A stretch of DNA of 64,000 nt from Mesorhizobium sp. B2-4-15 (GCF_006658505.1 NZ_VFUZ01000003.1:186001-250000), one strand, 5' to 3'. Numbered from the stretch's first letter, positions 18,110-26,960 are shown. Translations and numbers: made by a program. Notes: a model not told the origin generated them from the sequence alone.

Positions 18110-18937
18110 ATGATTTCCAGCATTGCCGAACTGATCGCCGACCGCGTCGGCACGATGCCGGCGGGCGAACGGCGCGCCGCCCAGACGCTGATCGCCAGCT
18201 ATCCGATGATCGGCCTGAAGACGGTCGCCGAATTCTCGGCTGCCGCCGGCGTCTCCTCGCCGACGATCCTGCGCTTCGTCGCCCGGCTCGGCTTTCAGAA
18301 CTACCCGGAATTCCAGTCGAGCCTTCAGGACGAACTGGCCGCGCAACTTCAATCGCCGGCGATACGGACGCTCAACCCGCCCTCGCCCGGCGGCAGCGCT
18401 GTGTCGCCGGTGCTGGAAGCGACGCTCGACAACATGCGCGAGACCTTCCGCCACCTCTCCGACCGGCAGCTCGACGATATCGCGGCGCGGCTTGCCGACC
18501 GGCGTGGCAAGACTTTCCTGATCGGCGGTCGCTTCACCGACCCACTGGCACGCTACATGGCGGCCCACCTCGCCGTCATCCAGCCCGATGTCTTTCACCT
18601 CGCCGGACAGGAGAGCATGTGGCGCGACCGGCTCATAGACATGGGCAAGCGCGACGTGCTGGTGATCTTCGATATCAGGCGCTACCAGGACAGCCTCGTC
18701 CGCTTCGCCGAAAAGGCGCATCAGCGCGGCGTTCAGATCGTGCTCTTCACGGACCAGTGGCTGTCGCCAATCGCCCGTTTTGCCCGCCACGTCATCGCCG
18801 GACGTACGGCGGTGCCTTCCGCATGGGATTCATCGGCCGCGCTTTTCGTCGTCGCCGAAACGCTGATCGGCGCCGTCACGAGACAGCTCGAGGCCGACGG
18901 TGCCCGGCGCCTCCGCGAGATGGAAGGTCTCCGCTAG
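18110..18937 (+). CDS. MurR/RpiR family transcriptional regulator
   Basis: A 275-residue regulator. An N-terminal RpiR-type helix-turn-helix (ISSIAELIADRVG... then TVAEFSAAAGVSSPTILRFVARLGF at about 40-65) is followed by a SIS sugar/phosphosugar-like domain (about 120-250, with FLIGGRFTD and DVLVIFDIRRYQDS). It binds DNA and senses a small ligand. The ATG at 18110 has GGGGGAAAAG upstream; an in-frame GTG 12 bases earlier is possible. Divergently placed to the GS-like/permease/amidohydrolase block, so it probably controls that block. The DNA between the two starts contains A/T-rich sequence but no clear palindrome. Confidence 0.9.
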   Translation: MISSIAELIADRVGTMPAGERRAAQTLIASYPMIGLKTVAEFSAAAGVSSPTILRFVARLGFQNYPEFQSSLQDELAAQLQSPAIRTLNPPSPGGSAVSPVLEATLDNMRETFRHLSDRQLDDIAARLADRRGKTFLIGGRFTDPLARYMAAHLAVIQPDVFHLAGQESMWRDRLIDMGKRDVLVIFDIRRYQDSLVRFAEKAHQRGVQIVLFTDQWLSPIARFARHVIAGRTAVPSAWDSSAALFVVAETLIGAVTRQLEADGARRLREMEGLR

Positions 18938-18947
18938 CCCGATCCCG

Positions 18948-19000
18948 GGAAAATCTGTGAAACGGTTTTCCCTTCCGGAATTGCGCCAAAACAACGGGAG
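18948..19000. repeat. Interspersed repeat, copy 1
   Basis: A 53-base element, GGAAAATCTGTGAAACGG then TTTTCCCTTCCGGAATTGCG and onward, matches 41260-41310 at most positions (shared cores: ACGGTTTTCC, AATTGCG, AAAACAA). It contains GGAAAA paired with TTTTCC, so it can form a stem. Two copies in non-coding positions 22 kb apart point to a dispersed chromosomal palindromic repeat of the rhizobial kind. It lies immediately after the RpiR gene and may also act in its transcript end. Confidence 0.65.
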
Positions 19001-19070
19001 CGGAATCAGGCAGCCGATCCCGGGCAAATCGCAGCCGCGCCGAAGACCGTCCCGCCTTCACGTTACCGAG

Positions 19071-19576
19071 ATGTTCGAAAGTTTTGTCAGCGCGGTCATC
19101 ATCATGGCCACGGTGCCGCTCGGCCTCGCCTGTGCATCTTCGCGCTTCTGCTTTCGGGCACCAGCCTCAATGCCTACAGTCAGATCGGCCTGGTGCTTCT
19201 GGTCGGCGTCATGGCGAAGAACGGCATCCTGATCGTCGAGTTCGCCAACCAGCTGCGCGATCGCGGGCTCGGCGTGCGCGAGGCGATCGAGCAGGCCTCG
19301 ACCATCCGCTTGCGGCCGGTGATGATGACGATGATCTGCACCGTGCTCGGCGGCGTGCCGCTGGTGCTGGCAGCGGGTGCGGGCGCCGAAGCGCGCGTGG
19401 CGCTCGGCTGGGTGATCGTCGGCGGGCTGGGGCTGGCCACCATCTCGACGCTCTTCCTGACGCCGGTCGCCTATCTGCTGCTCGGCCGTTTCGTCACGCC
19501 GAAGACCCACGAGGAAGCGCGGCGGAAGCGCGAGCTCGAGGAAGCCGCCTACGCCAATGTGGAATCGGCGGAATAG
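19071..19576 (+). pseudogene. RND efflux pump, truncated and frameshifted C-terminal remnant
   Basis: The stretch encodes only the last fifth of an RND (AcrB/MexB-type) inner-membrane pump, normally over 1000 residues. It begins MFESFVSAVIIMATVPLGLA, then one base is lost near 19135 (TGTGCATC where TGTGCCATC would keep the frame). Translation resumes in another frame with the late RND helices (SQIGLVLLVGVMAKNGILIVEF, IRLRPVMMTMICTVLGG) and ends in a TAG at 19574-19576. No N-terminal part or membrane-fusion gene is next to it. It is a relic of a lost pump and not expected to be functional. An interspersed repeat sits just upstream. Confidence 0.88.
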
Positions 19577-19588
19577 GGTAATCCAGAT

Positions 19589-19999
19589 CTATTTCAGCAG
19601 CCGGCCCTCGATCGACCAGCGCGCGGCGAGGAAATTCAGCACCGCCGCCACGATGACACCGCCGATCTTTGCCGGCCACACGCCGGCGATGCCGGCAAAG
19701 AGTGCGATGGACAGGCTGGAGACGCCCAGCGAAATCAGCGCCCCGAGCGAGACGAAACGCAGGAAGGCATCATGCAGCCGGATGGTTTGATCGCGCTCGA
19801 ACGACCAGAAGCCATTTGCCACGAAAGAGAAGACGACGGCGATCGACCATGAGATGACGTTGGCGGGCAACGGCGGGACATGCAGCCTGAGCAGCAGGAA
19901 AAAGCCGGCAAGGTCGATGGCGGTGTTCGCAAGCCCGACAATGGCAAAGCGGACGATCTTGTTGCCGGTCGAGCGCCGGGGCTGATCGGCGCCGCTCAT
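19589..19999 (-). CDS. GtrA-like membrane protein
   Basis: A 136-residue protein with four membrane helices, the GtrA/DPMS-like fold. It starts with a short polar leader, then FAIVGLANTAIDLAGFFLLL; the second half has NVISWSIAVVFSFVANGFWSF with the F-x-x-N-x-x-W-x-F signature of the family. Such proteins flip undecaprenyl-phosphate-linked sugars or assist the glycosyltransferase that makes them. The ATG at 19997-19999 overlaps the stop of the deacetylase gene in an ATGA arrangement. Last gene of a four-gene glycan operon. Confidence 0.88.
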   Translation of the reverse strand: MSGADQPRRSTGNKIVRFAIVGLANTAIDLAGFFLLLRLHVPPLPANVISWSIAVVFSFVANGFWSFERDQTIRLHDAFLRFVSLGALISLGVSSLSIALFAGIAGVWPAKIGGVIVAAVLNFLAARWSIEGRLLK

Positions 20000-20805
20000 C
20001 CTCTGCCATCCATGATCTCGACACCGGCACGGGCGAGGCTCGCGCCGAAAGCGTCCGAGGCCAGGATCTCCAATTCGACCGTGCGCACGCTTTGCATCGG
20101 ATCTCGCGCGCGTAGCGTCTCGTCGACATGGCCGGGATGGCACATGAACAGCCCCTCTTGCGGCAACGTCTCGACGGCGGCTTGCAGGGCAGGCGCGAAC
20201 TTTTCCGGCTGCCGCCAATCGTAGATGCCGGCAAGAGGCGTCATGACGATAAAACCAGCGCCTTGCATGGACCGATTGAAGCCCCGGGCCAGTGCTGCGA
20301 TCGCCGCAATCTTCGGCATCGCTGCCGGTGCAGGAGCGCCGCGCAGCATCGGCCTGCCCGTGCCCGCGGGAAAACGGGCCAGCACCCATTTGCGTACGAC
20401 CGGCAGGAAATGTACGTGCTGATGCCCGTCGACGAAGTCGGGCAGGCGGCCAAGCGTCTCGATGAATCGGCTGTATTGCGCGTCGAGTTCGGCATGGACA
20501 TCCCGGTCGTCGACGCGGCCGCGCAGGATCGGCAGTGCCAGCGAACGGAGCGGCGGCAGCCGGCCTTTTGGCGCCAGGCTCGACTGGCCGGTGATGGCCG
20601 GCTGGTCGGTGAGGGTCAGGTGCAACCCAATCGCCACGCGGCCGCGCAGCGGCTTGATAAGCGCCGCCGCCTCCGCCCATTCGGGAAAGCCGGTCATGCA
20701 GCTAGTGCCGGTCAGGCGTCCACGATCGAGCAGGTCGAGAATCCCTGCCGAGACGCCGGGCGCCAGGCCATAGTCATCGGCGATCAGGCGGATGCGCCGC
20801 GTCAT
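19996..20805 (-). CDS. YdjC/ChbG-family carbohydrate deacetylase
   Basis: A 269-residue metal-dependent deacetylase of the YdjC/ChbG family, which removes acetyl groups from amino sugars. Seen: RLIADDYGLAPGV at the N-terminus with the catalytic Asp pair, AIGLHLTLTD with the metal-binding histidine, and FVDGHQHVHFLPVV with the second histidine block, then MCHPGHVDE. The true ATG is at 20803-20805, overlapping the preceding glycosyltransferase stop (ATGA); longer open reading upstream would only cover the neighbour. Here it probably processes a lipid-linked or envelope glycan made by the neighbouring transferases. Confidence 0.87.
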   Translation of the reverse strand: MTRRIRLIADDYGLAPGVSAGILDLLDRGRLTGTSCMTGFPEWAEAAALIKPLRGRVAIGLHLTLTDQPAITGQSSLAPKGRLPPLRSLALPILRGRVDDRDVHAELDAQYSRFIETLGRLPDFVDGHQHVHFLPVVRKWVLARFPAGTGRPMLRGAPAPAAMPKIAAIAALARGFNRSMQGAGFIVMTPLAGIYDWRQPEKFAPALQAAVETLPQEGLFMCHPGHVDETLRARDPMQSVRTVELEILASDAFGASLARAGVEIMDGRG

Positions 20806-21785
20806 GCGCCGGACGCGCCTGGCGGCCTGTGCAAAACGTCGCCGCGCACGACATCGCGCACGATGTAAACCGGCCGGTCCTTGCTCTCGCTGAGTGTGAC
20901 CCAGACATATTCGCCGATCAGTCCAAGCAAGGTTAGGTTGAGACCACCGAGCAGGACGACGGCGACCAGAAGGCTGGGGTAGCCTGGAACGGCAATGCCG
21001 TAGAACAACACTTCGAAGAACACCTTGGCGCCATAGGCCGCACCCGCCAGCGCCGCCAGCAATCCGCTCAGGCTGATCAGGCGCAGGGGAATGACGGAAA
21101 ACGAGGTAAAACCTTCCAGCGAAAAGGCAAGCAGGTTGAGCCTGCTCCATTTCGACGTGCCGCTGGCGCGGTTCTCCGGCGAATAAGCTATGGCCTTCTG
21201 GCGAAAGCCAGCCCAGGCGAACAGACCCTTGTTGAAGCGCCTTTTGTCACGCAAGCTTGTCAGCGCGCGGGCCACGGTACCGCGCATGACGCGAAAATCG
21301 CCTGCATTCTCGGGAATGTCGAAACGCTGGCTGCTGTTGATCAGGCTATAGAACAGCTTCGCCAACTGGCTGCGCCGCCAGCTGGCCTCGCGCCGGTCGT
21401 TCTGGGCGTAAACCACGTCGATGTCGGGATGCTCCACCAACTCGCCAATCATTCGCAGGCTGACATCCATGGAATGCTGAAGATCGGAATCCATGATCAG
21501 CACCATGTCACCGCGCGCGTAATCGAGGCCGGCGAGCACCGCGACCTCCTTGCCGAAATTGCGGCTGAGCCGCACGATCTCCCAGGAACCGGACAGCGCC
21601 CGCGAAAATCGCTCCGCGCCGTCATCGCGGCTGCCGTCGTCGACCAGGATCTTGTGGACGGCCATGCCGAAACGCTGCGACACCGCGGCCTCGAGCTTGT
21701 CGAGCAAGGCGGCGAAAGCCGATGCGGATTGCGCCTCGTTGAAGAACGGCGCCACGATATCGAGAGCAGGCCGCGACTCAGCCAT
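20802..21785 (-). CDS. Glycosyltransferase family 2, dolichol-phosphate-mannose-synthase-like
   Basis: About 327 residues. The GT-A domain opens with IVAPFFNEA and contains DDGSRDDGAERF (nucleotide-binding D), VLIMDSDLQHSMDVS (the DxD-type metal site) and an R-x-x-RR/KR-x-W region; the last 80 residues carry two membrane helices. Such enzymes transfer a sugar to a polyprenyl phosphate (DPM1, ArnC, GtrB type). I chose the ATG at 21783-21785, which overlaps the GT87 stop in ATGGCTGA, with GAAAGG about 13 bases before it; an ATG six codons earlier (21803) is also in frame. Works with GtrA as the flipping partner. Confidence 0.88.
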   Translation of the reverse strand: MAESRPALDIVAPFFNEAQSASAFAALLDKLEAAVSQRFGMAVHKILVDDGSRDDGAERFSRALSGSWEIVRLSRNFGKEVAVLAGLDYARGDMVLIMDSDLQHSMDVSLRMIGELVEHPDIDVVYAQNDRREASWRRSQLAKLFYSLINSSQRFDIPENAGDFRVMRGTVARALTSLRDKRRFNKGLFAWAGFRQKAIAYSPENRASGTSKWSRLNLLAFSLEGFTSFSVIPLRLISLSGLLAALAGAAYGAKVFFEVLFYGIAVPGYPSLLVAVVLLGGLNLTLLGLIGEYVWVTLSESKDRPVYIVRDVVRGDVLHRPPGASGA

Positions 21786-22959
21786 TTGCGATAGGCCTTT
21801 CATTCATCACCTTGTCTCGAGCCACCTTGTCTCGCGCCTTGGCCCAAAACCACCAGATCAGCGAGCCGGCGATGACGGTGACCGCGATCGGCCGGAACCA
21901 AGGATACGTGAAATCTTGGATATGACGCTCGATGCCCGTCAACCCTGTCACGAACAGCATCACGGACAGTATCGAGGCGAGCACACCGCCTCGCTGCTCG
22001 CGCCACAGCAAGGCAATGGCGAGACCGGCGGGCACGGCGATCATGGCATAGGTGTTGGGCTCGACGCGCGGGTTGAAGACGCACATGTAGAACGCCGCCG
22101 TCAGGAAGATGGCGAGCTCAGCCGTTCCGCGTTCGAGCTTGCGGTCGAACCAGACGACCATGGAAAGCGTAAACAGCGCCATGACGATGCGCACGATCGT
22201 GGCGCCGAATTCCGGGATCGGCAGCCCCATTTTGGTAAAGGGCGCCGTGAAGTCGGTGGGAACAAAATGGCTGGTGTTGTCGACAGCCATCGAGGTCAGC
22301 ATCCCGGCAAAAACCCGGTACTGCTCGGTCAGGTAGCCGGCGGGAGCGAATGCATAAGGCAGCGCGATCACGAACAGCACCGCCAGCACCAGCACCGGTA
22401 TCAACCGGAAACGCACGGCGCCCACCAACAACAGCATGATGACCGCGGTCGGCTTGGCGATGATGGCGACCGAAGCCCAGAAGAAGGTCTCGGCGCGCCG
22501 CCCTTCGAGCGCCGACAGGGTGAGGAGCCAGCAGGCGCCGGTCAAAAGGATCGTCGCCTGGCCATTGCGGATCGCGCCCAGGGACATCGGCAGGGCAAGG
22601 AAGAGCCCGAACGAAAGCAGCCACGTCAATTCCCCGCCGCCAAGCTTGCGCACCTGCCGCATCGCGGCGAAGGTCAGCACCGCGAAACCGATGATATGCC
22701 ACACCAGGCCGCCAAGATGAGGGCCGAGCTTGAACAGTGGGATGTAGAGCGCTGCAAAGGCGGGCGCGTAGAGATATCCCATCTCGGACTGGATATTGTA
22801 GAGCGGACGGCCGGCCAGAAACTCCTCGCTGCCATACCTGTAGGCCAGCAACACGGAACGCGTGTCGGGCGCCCACAGGACGAGGACAAGGACGACCAGA
22901 AACGCCCCGATCCACAGGCCAAATCCCAAACGGTCGAAAACCGGCTTGGAAATCGTCAT
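21778..22959 (-). CDS. GT87-type (DUF2029) membrane glycosyltransferase
   Basis: A 393-residue protein of the polyprenol-phosphate-dependent mannosyltransferase kind (GT87/DUF2029), with about ten membrane helices. Seen: GSEEFLAGRPLYN in the first external loop with the expected acidic residue, and ETFFWASVAIIAKPTAVIML with the K-P turn typical of the family. The start MTISKPVFDRLGFG at 22957-22959 is the first methionine before a membrane segment; an upstream in-frame stretch of 31 residues is polar and improbable. First gene of the GT87-GT2-YdjC-GtrA operon, so the whole set likely builds and displays a surface glycan. The sugar is not known. Confidence 0.85.
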   Translation of the reverse strand: MTISKPVFDRLGFGLWIGAFLVVLVLVLWAPDTRSVLLAYRYGSEEFLAGRPLYNIQSEMGYLYAPAFAALYIPLFKLGPHLGGLVWHIIGFAVLTFAAMRQVRKLGGGELTWLLSFGLFLALPMSLGAIRNGQATILLTGACWLLTLSALEGRRAETFFWASVAIIAKPTAVIMLLLVGAVRFRLIPVLVLAVLFVIALPYAFAPAGYLTEQYRVFAGMLTSMAVDNTSHFVPTDFTAPFTKMGLPIPEFGATIVRIVMALFTLSMVVWFDRKLERGTAELAIFLTAAFYMCVFNPRVEPNTYAMIAVPAGLAIALLWREQRGGVLASILSVMLFVTGLTGIERHIQDFTYPWFRPIAVTVIAGSLIWWFWAKARDKVARDKVMNERPIANG

Positions 22960-23175
22960 AAAGGCACCCCACACCACTTCAGAACAGGCCCTTGCCCGCG
23001 CCGTCCGGCATTTCGATGGCGGCGGCATATCACGGACAAAGCGAATTGGCATAGGGGCTGAAGGACGCGGCCATCAACTTCGCGGACTGCCGCCGACGGC
23101 CATGCATCATGGGGCCTGGCTCGGAAAAGCCCTGAAAGCCTCGGATTGAAACTTCCGGCACAGCTCCGAATGGCC

Positions 23176-24213
23176 TCAAGGCCGGATGAAAACCTTGCCG
23201 TTGGGCTTGGCCAGTTCACCCGGCACCCGCGCCATCGCCTCGGCGAGCGGCACGACAGCCGTCACGTCGGTCAACCAGCGTCCGTCGGAGAAACGCTTCT
23301 GCGCTTCCAGGATCGCAGGACCGCGCCGATCCTTGGATTGCCGCATCCATTCGCTCAGCCAGAAGCCCTCGATATGCTTGTGCTGGAAGATCAGTTGGCC
23401 AGGCTCGCGGATGATGGTGGGATCGGGATCGAGCCGGCCATAGATGATCCAGCGCGCCCGTTTTGGCATCGCATTGAAGATGGCCGACGCCAGCGGACCG
23501 GTGACCGCGTCCAGCAAGATGCGCGGCTGTTCGGCCTTCATCACCTCGCGCAGCGCGGCTTCGAAATCCGGCGCCTTCTCGTTGAGCACATGGGCGGCGC
23601 CGATCTCCTTCAGAAGCGCGATCTGCTCATGGCGGCGCACGGTAACGACAGGCCGGAACCCTTCCTCCCTGGCCAGGCCGATGATCAGCTTGCAGAGCTG
23701 GCTGGCGCCGGCTGTCATGATGAAGGCTTTTTCGCCTTCGTGCTTGACGATGTCGAACATGGCGATCGCGGTGAGCGGATTGACGATCATGGCCGCGCCA
23801 TCCTCATCGCGCACCTTGTCGAGAAGCGGGATGCAGGCCGCCGCCTCGGCAACCGCGTATTCGGCCCAGGAGCCCCAGTTGCTGAGGCCGGTGGCGAAGG
23901 CGACGCGCTTGCCGACAAGGCCCTTGGGGTAAGGCTCGTCGCCGCCGGCAACGACGGTGCCGACGCCCTCGAAGCCTGCCGGCCGACCCTTGGCCCGCGG
24001 CTGGCCATATTGGCCCTTGATGAAGGCAACATCCGAGGGATTGATCGAGGCCAGGCTGACCTTGATCAGCGCCTGGCTCGGTCCGGGCGTTGGTACCGCG
24101 ATGCTGCCCGGCTGAAGATAAGGCTCCATTGCCTCGAGCACGCTGCCGCTTGGTGTCTTGGTATAACCGTCGCCGACCAGGAGCAGCGCCTTCATTTCGG
24201 AGGGAATGGTCAT
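23176..24213 (-). CDS. MDR family NAD(P)H:quinone/enoyl reductase-like protein
   Basis: A 345-residue medium-chain dehydrogenase/reductase. Seen: the GroES-like half with SLASINPSDVAFIKGQYG and GFEGVGTVVAGG, then the Rossmann half, where the glycine motif is degenerate (AFIMTAGASQLCKLIIGLA instead of GAxGGVG). The zinc-ligand cysteines are absent, so it is of the quinone-oxidoreductase/enoyl-reductase type. The ATG at 24211-24213 is preceded by AAGGAGT at eight bases; an earlier in-frame GTG overlaps that site. It lies 49 bases from the acyl-CoA dehydrogenase stop and is probably in the same unit, perhaps reducing a crotonyl-like thioester (inference). Confidence 0.87.
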   Translation of the reverse strand: MTIPSEMKALLLVGDGYTKTPSGSVLEAMEPYLQPGSIAVPTPGPSQALIKVSLASINPSDVAFIKGQYGQPRAKGRPAGFEGVGTVVAGGDEPYPKGLVGKRVAFATGLSNWGSWAEYAVAEAAACIPLLDKVRDEDGAAMIVNPLTAIAMFDIVKHEGEKAFIMTAGASQLCKLIIGLAREEGFRPVVTVRRHEQIALLKEIGAAHVLNEKAPDFEAALREVMKAEQPRILLDAVTGPLASAIFNAMPKRARWIIYGRLDPDPTIIREPGQLIFQHKHIEGFWLSEWMRQSKDRRGPAILEAQKRFSDGRWLTDVTAVVPLAEAMARVPGELAKPNGKVFIRP

Positions 24214-24262
24214 TGGTGACACTCCTTGCTTGTCGCGGAAATGCGGCGGCCTGAACCGCTGC

Positions 24263-25504
24263 TCAGATCTTCTCCTGTGTGTACTTCTTCAGCTCCGTGC
24301 GTGCCACCTGCCGCAGATGCACGGCGTCCGGCCCATCGGCAAGGCGCAAGGTTCTGAGATGCGTCCACGAGCGGGCCAGCGGCGTGTCCTGGCTGATGCC
24401 TTGCGCGCCGAACATCTGCACCGCTTCGTCGGTGACTTTCAGCGCAACGCGCGGTGCGATCACCTTGATCTGGCTGATCCAGGGAGCCGCGGCGCGCGCA
24501 TCGCCCTGATCGATCATCCACGCCGCCTTGAGGCACAGCAGCCGGGCCATCTCGATCTCCATGCGACATTCGGCGATGATGTCGAAATTGGCGCCGAGTT
24601 TCGCCAGGGGCTGGCCGAAGGCCTCGCGGCGGACCGAACGCTGGCACAGCATCTCCAGCGCCATCTCGGCCTGGCCGATGGCGCGCATGCAATGATGGAT
24701 ACGGCCGGGGCCGAGCCGGCCCTGCGCGATCTCGAATCCCCTGCCCTCGCCGAGGATCAGGTTGGATGCCGGTACCCGGACATTGTCGAAGCGAAGGTGC
24801 ATGTGGCCATGCGGCGCGTCATCCTCGCCATAGACCTGCATGGCGCGGACCTTGGTCACGCCCTTCGTGTCGGCAGGCACCAGGATCATCGAATGGCGGC
24901 GGTGCTGTGGCTCCCCGTCGCCGCCAGTCCGCACCATGACGATGTAGATGGCGCAGCGCGGATCGCCCGCGCCCGACGCCCACCATTTCTCGCCGTTGAG
25001 CACATAGTCGTCGCCCTGCCGCTCGCAGCTCATCGAAATGTTGGTGGCGTCGGACGAGGCGACATCCGGCTCGGTCATCAGATAGGCCGAACGGATTTTT
25101 CCATCCAAAAGCGGCTCGAGCCATGCCTGCTTGTGGTCGGCCGAGCCGAAGCGCTCCAGCACCTCCATATTGCCGGTGTCGGGCGCCGAGCAATTGAAGG
25201 TCTCCGCACCGAGATGCGCCTTGCCCATTTCTTCTGCAAGATAGGCGTATTCGACAGTGGAAAGGCCATAACCGCGTTCCGAGCCGGTCAGCCAGAAATT
25301 CCAAAGGCCGCGCTCTCTCGCGGTCTTCTTCAGCCCTTCGAGGATCTCGCTCTGGCGCGCGCTGTAGGTCCAGCGATCGCCGGCCTTGCTGACTTCGCCC
25401 AGGAATTCCTTGTCGAGCGGCATGATCTCGTCGCGCACCATGGCAGCGACACGCGCGTGGATCGGCTTCAGCCGCTCGGTCATGCCGAGATTCATCTCCC
25501 TCAT
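24263..25504 (-). CDS. Acyl-CoA dehydrogenase family protein
   Basis: A 413-residue flavoprotein of the acyl-CoA dehydrogenase fold. Seen: the FAD-binding Leu/Met-T-E-P-x-x-x-S motif as LMTEPDVASSDATN, NGEKWWASGAGD, and the C-terminal QMFGAQGISQDTPLAR block, the ACAD10/11-like version. The catalytic base is not obvious by eye, so dehydrogenation cannot be taken as certain; in LvaC-type relatives the fold carries out phosphate elimination. The start ATG at 25502-25504 follows AAGGG; an ATG three codons later is possible. It is divergent from the SDR gene at 25620, and the pair with the APH-like kinase is a notable context. Confidence 0.9.
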   Translation of the reverse strand: MREMNLGMTERLKPIHARVAAMVRDEIMPLDKEFLGEVSKAGDRWTYSARQSEILEGLKKTARERGLWNFWLTGSERGYGLSTVEYAYLAEEMGKAHLGAETFNCSAPDTGNMEVLERFGSADHKQAWLEPLLDGKIRSAYLMTEPDVASSDATNISMSCERQGDDYVLNGEKWWASGAGDPRCAIYIVMVRTGGDGEPQHRRHSMILVPADTKGVTKVRAMQVYGEDDAPHGHMHLRFDNVRVPASNLILGEGRGFEIAQGRLGPGRIHHCMRAIGQAEMALEMLCQRSVRREAFGQPLAKLGANFDIIAECRMEIEMARLLCLKAAWMIDQGDARAAAPWISQIKVIAPRVALKVTDEAVQMFGAQGISQDTPLARSWTHLRTLRLADGPDAVHLRQVARTELKKYTQEKI

Positions 25505-25619
25505 CGGTCGCTAACCCTTCATGCAAGCCGGGCATTTTGTCAGTGGCAAGGATGACCGCACTTCGGATAGCCTTGTCAACGCGAACTGTTTGCCCGCACA
25601 CCGAGCGCGGAGGATTGGA

Positions 25620-26435
25620 ATGGCCTACCTGGACGAGCTGTTTTCGGTGACCGGCAAGATCGCGCTGGTGACGGGAGCCGCGACAGGCATCGGCCGCATG
25701 GCGGCGACCGCGCTGGTCAGGGCGGGAGCCAGCGTGATGATCGCGTCGCGCAAGGGCGAGGATTGCATCAAGGTCGCCGGCGAGATGAACGCCCTCGGCG
25801 CCTCTGGCCGCGCGGAGGGCTTTGCCGGCGACGTCTCCAGCGAGGCCGGCATTGCGGCGCTCGTCGCCGAGGTCAAGGCGCGGACCGACAGGCTCGATAT
25901 CCTCGTCAACAATGCCGGCGTTTCCTGGGGCGCGCCGCTGGAGAGTTTTCCCTACTCGGCCTGGGCCAAGATGTTCGGCGTCAATGTCACCGCGGTCTTC
26001 CATCTGACGCGCGAATTGCTGCCGCTGCTCGAAGCGGCGGCCAGCGACGACGATCCGGCCCGGGTGATCAATCTGGGTTCGGTGATGGGCACGCAGCCCT
26101 TGGCCGACGACGCCTATTCCTACGCCGCCTCCAAGGCCGCCGTTCATCATCTGACGCGCACCCTGGCGCTTGAGTTCGCCGCCCGCCGCATCACCGTCAA
26201 CGCCTTCGCGCCGGGGCCTTTCCAGAGCCGCATGACGGCGTTCGCGACGGCTACGGAGGAACAGGCCCGGCATGTCGGCAGCCATGTTCCGATCGGCCGC
26301 ATCGGCGCGCCAGATGACATTGCCGGCGCAACGCTCTATTTGTGCAGCCGTGCGGGCAGCTATGTCACCGGCGCCATCCTGCCGATCGACGGCGGGCAGT
26401 CGGTGCAGCATGGATTGACCCTGTTCAAGGAATGA
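25620..26435 (+). CDS. SDR family oxidoreductase
   Basis: A 271-residue short-chain dehydrogenase. Seen: TGAATGIG for the nucleotide, DILVNNAG, the catalytic SYAASKAAVHHL (YxxxK) with an upstream serine, and the closing TGAILPIDGGQS. The ATG at 25620 has GGAGGATT upstream; in-frame starts further upstream are unsupported. The two adjacent operons face away from each other, with 115 bases of shared promoter DNA between the ACAD and SDR starts. It is followed by a MaoC dehydratase at 40 bases and an APH-like kinase. Probably reduces or oxidises a hydroxy/keto-acyl thioester (inference from neighbours). Confidence 0.92.
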   Translation: MAYLDELFSVTGKIALVTGAATGIGRMAATALVRAGASVMIASRKGEDCIKVAGEMNALGASGRAEGFAGDVSSEAGIAALVAEVKARTDRLDILVNNAGVSWGAPLESFPYSAWAKMFGVNVTAVFHLTRELLPLLEAAASDDDPARVINLGSVMGTQPLADDAYSYAASKAAVHHLTRTLALEFAARRITVNAFAPGPFQSRMTAFATATEEQARHVGSHVPIGRIGAPDDIAGATLYLCSRAGSYVTGAILPIDGGQSVQHGLTLFKE

Positions 26436-26474
26436 CATGTTCCGGCCGCAGAAGCCGGAGATGAACTGGAGGAC

Positions 26475-26960
26475 ATGAGCGTGGAACCGATCAGTCTCGA
26501 TGTGCTTCTGGCCAGTGTCGGCAAGGAAGTCGGCGTCTCACCGTGGCGTGTGGTCACGCAACGCATGATCGATCAATTCGCCGACGCCACCGACGACCAC
26601 CAATTCATCCACTGCGATCCGGAGCGGGCCAAGCGCGAGACGCCGTTCGGCGGCACCATCGCGCATGGCTTCCTGTCGCTTTCGCTGTTGTCGGCGATGA
26701 CCTTCGAGACCATGCCGCCGCTGGAAAATGGCAAGATGGGCGTCAATCACGGCTTCGATTCGCTGCGCTTCCTGGCACCGGTCAAGACCGGCGCTCGCAT
26801 CCGCACCCATTTCGTGCTGGCCGACGTCAAGGTCCGGCCGTCGGGCTGGGTGCAGACAGCGCACGATGTGACGATCGAGATCGAGGGATCGAAGAAACCG
26901 GCGCTCACCGCCCGCTGGCTGACGCTGACCCTGATCGAACGCCAGCCCGAGACCGCATGA
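26475..26960 (+). CDS. MaoC family dehydratase
   Basis: A 161-residue hot-dog-fold hydratase. Seen: MIDQFADATDDHQFIHCDPERA carrying the catalytic Asp-x-x-x-x-His, and PFGGTIAHGFLSLSLLS, the second conserved block of R-specific enoyl-CoA hydratases. It adds water across a trans-2-enoyl-CoA or removes it from a 3-hydroxyacyl-CoA. The ATG at 26475 is preceded by CTGGAGGAC; its last codon and TGA overlap the next start as ATGA, so it is coupled to the kinase-like gene. Confidence 0.92.
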   Translation: MSVEPISLDVLLASVGKEVGVSPWRVVTQRMIDQFADATDDHQFIHCDPERAKRETPFGGTIAHGFLSLSLLSAMTFETMPPLENGKMGVNHGFDSLRFLAPVKTGARIRTHFVLADVKVRPSGWVQTAHDVTIEIEGSKKPALTARWLTLTLIERQPETA

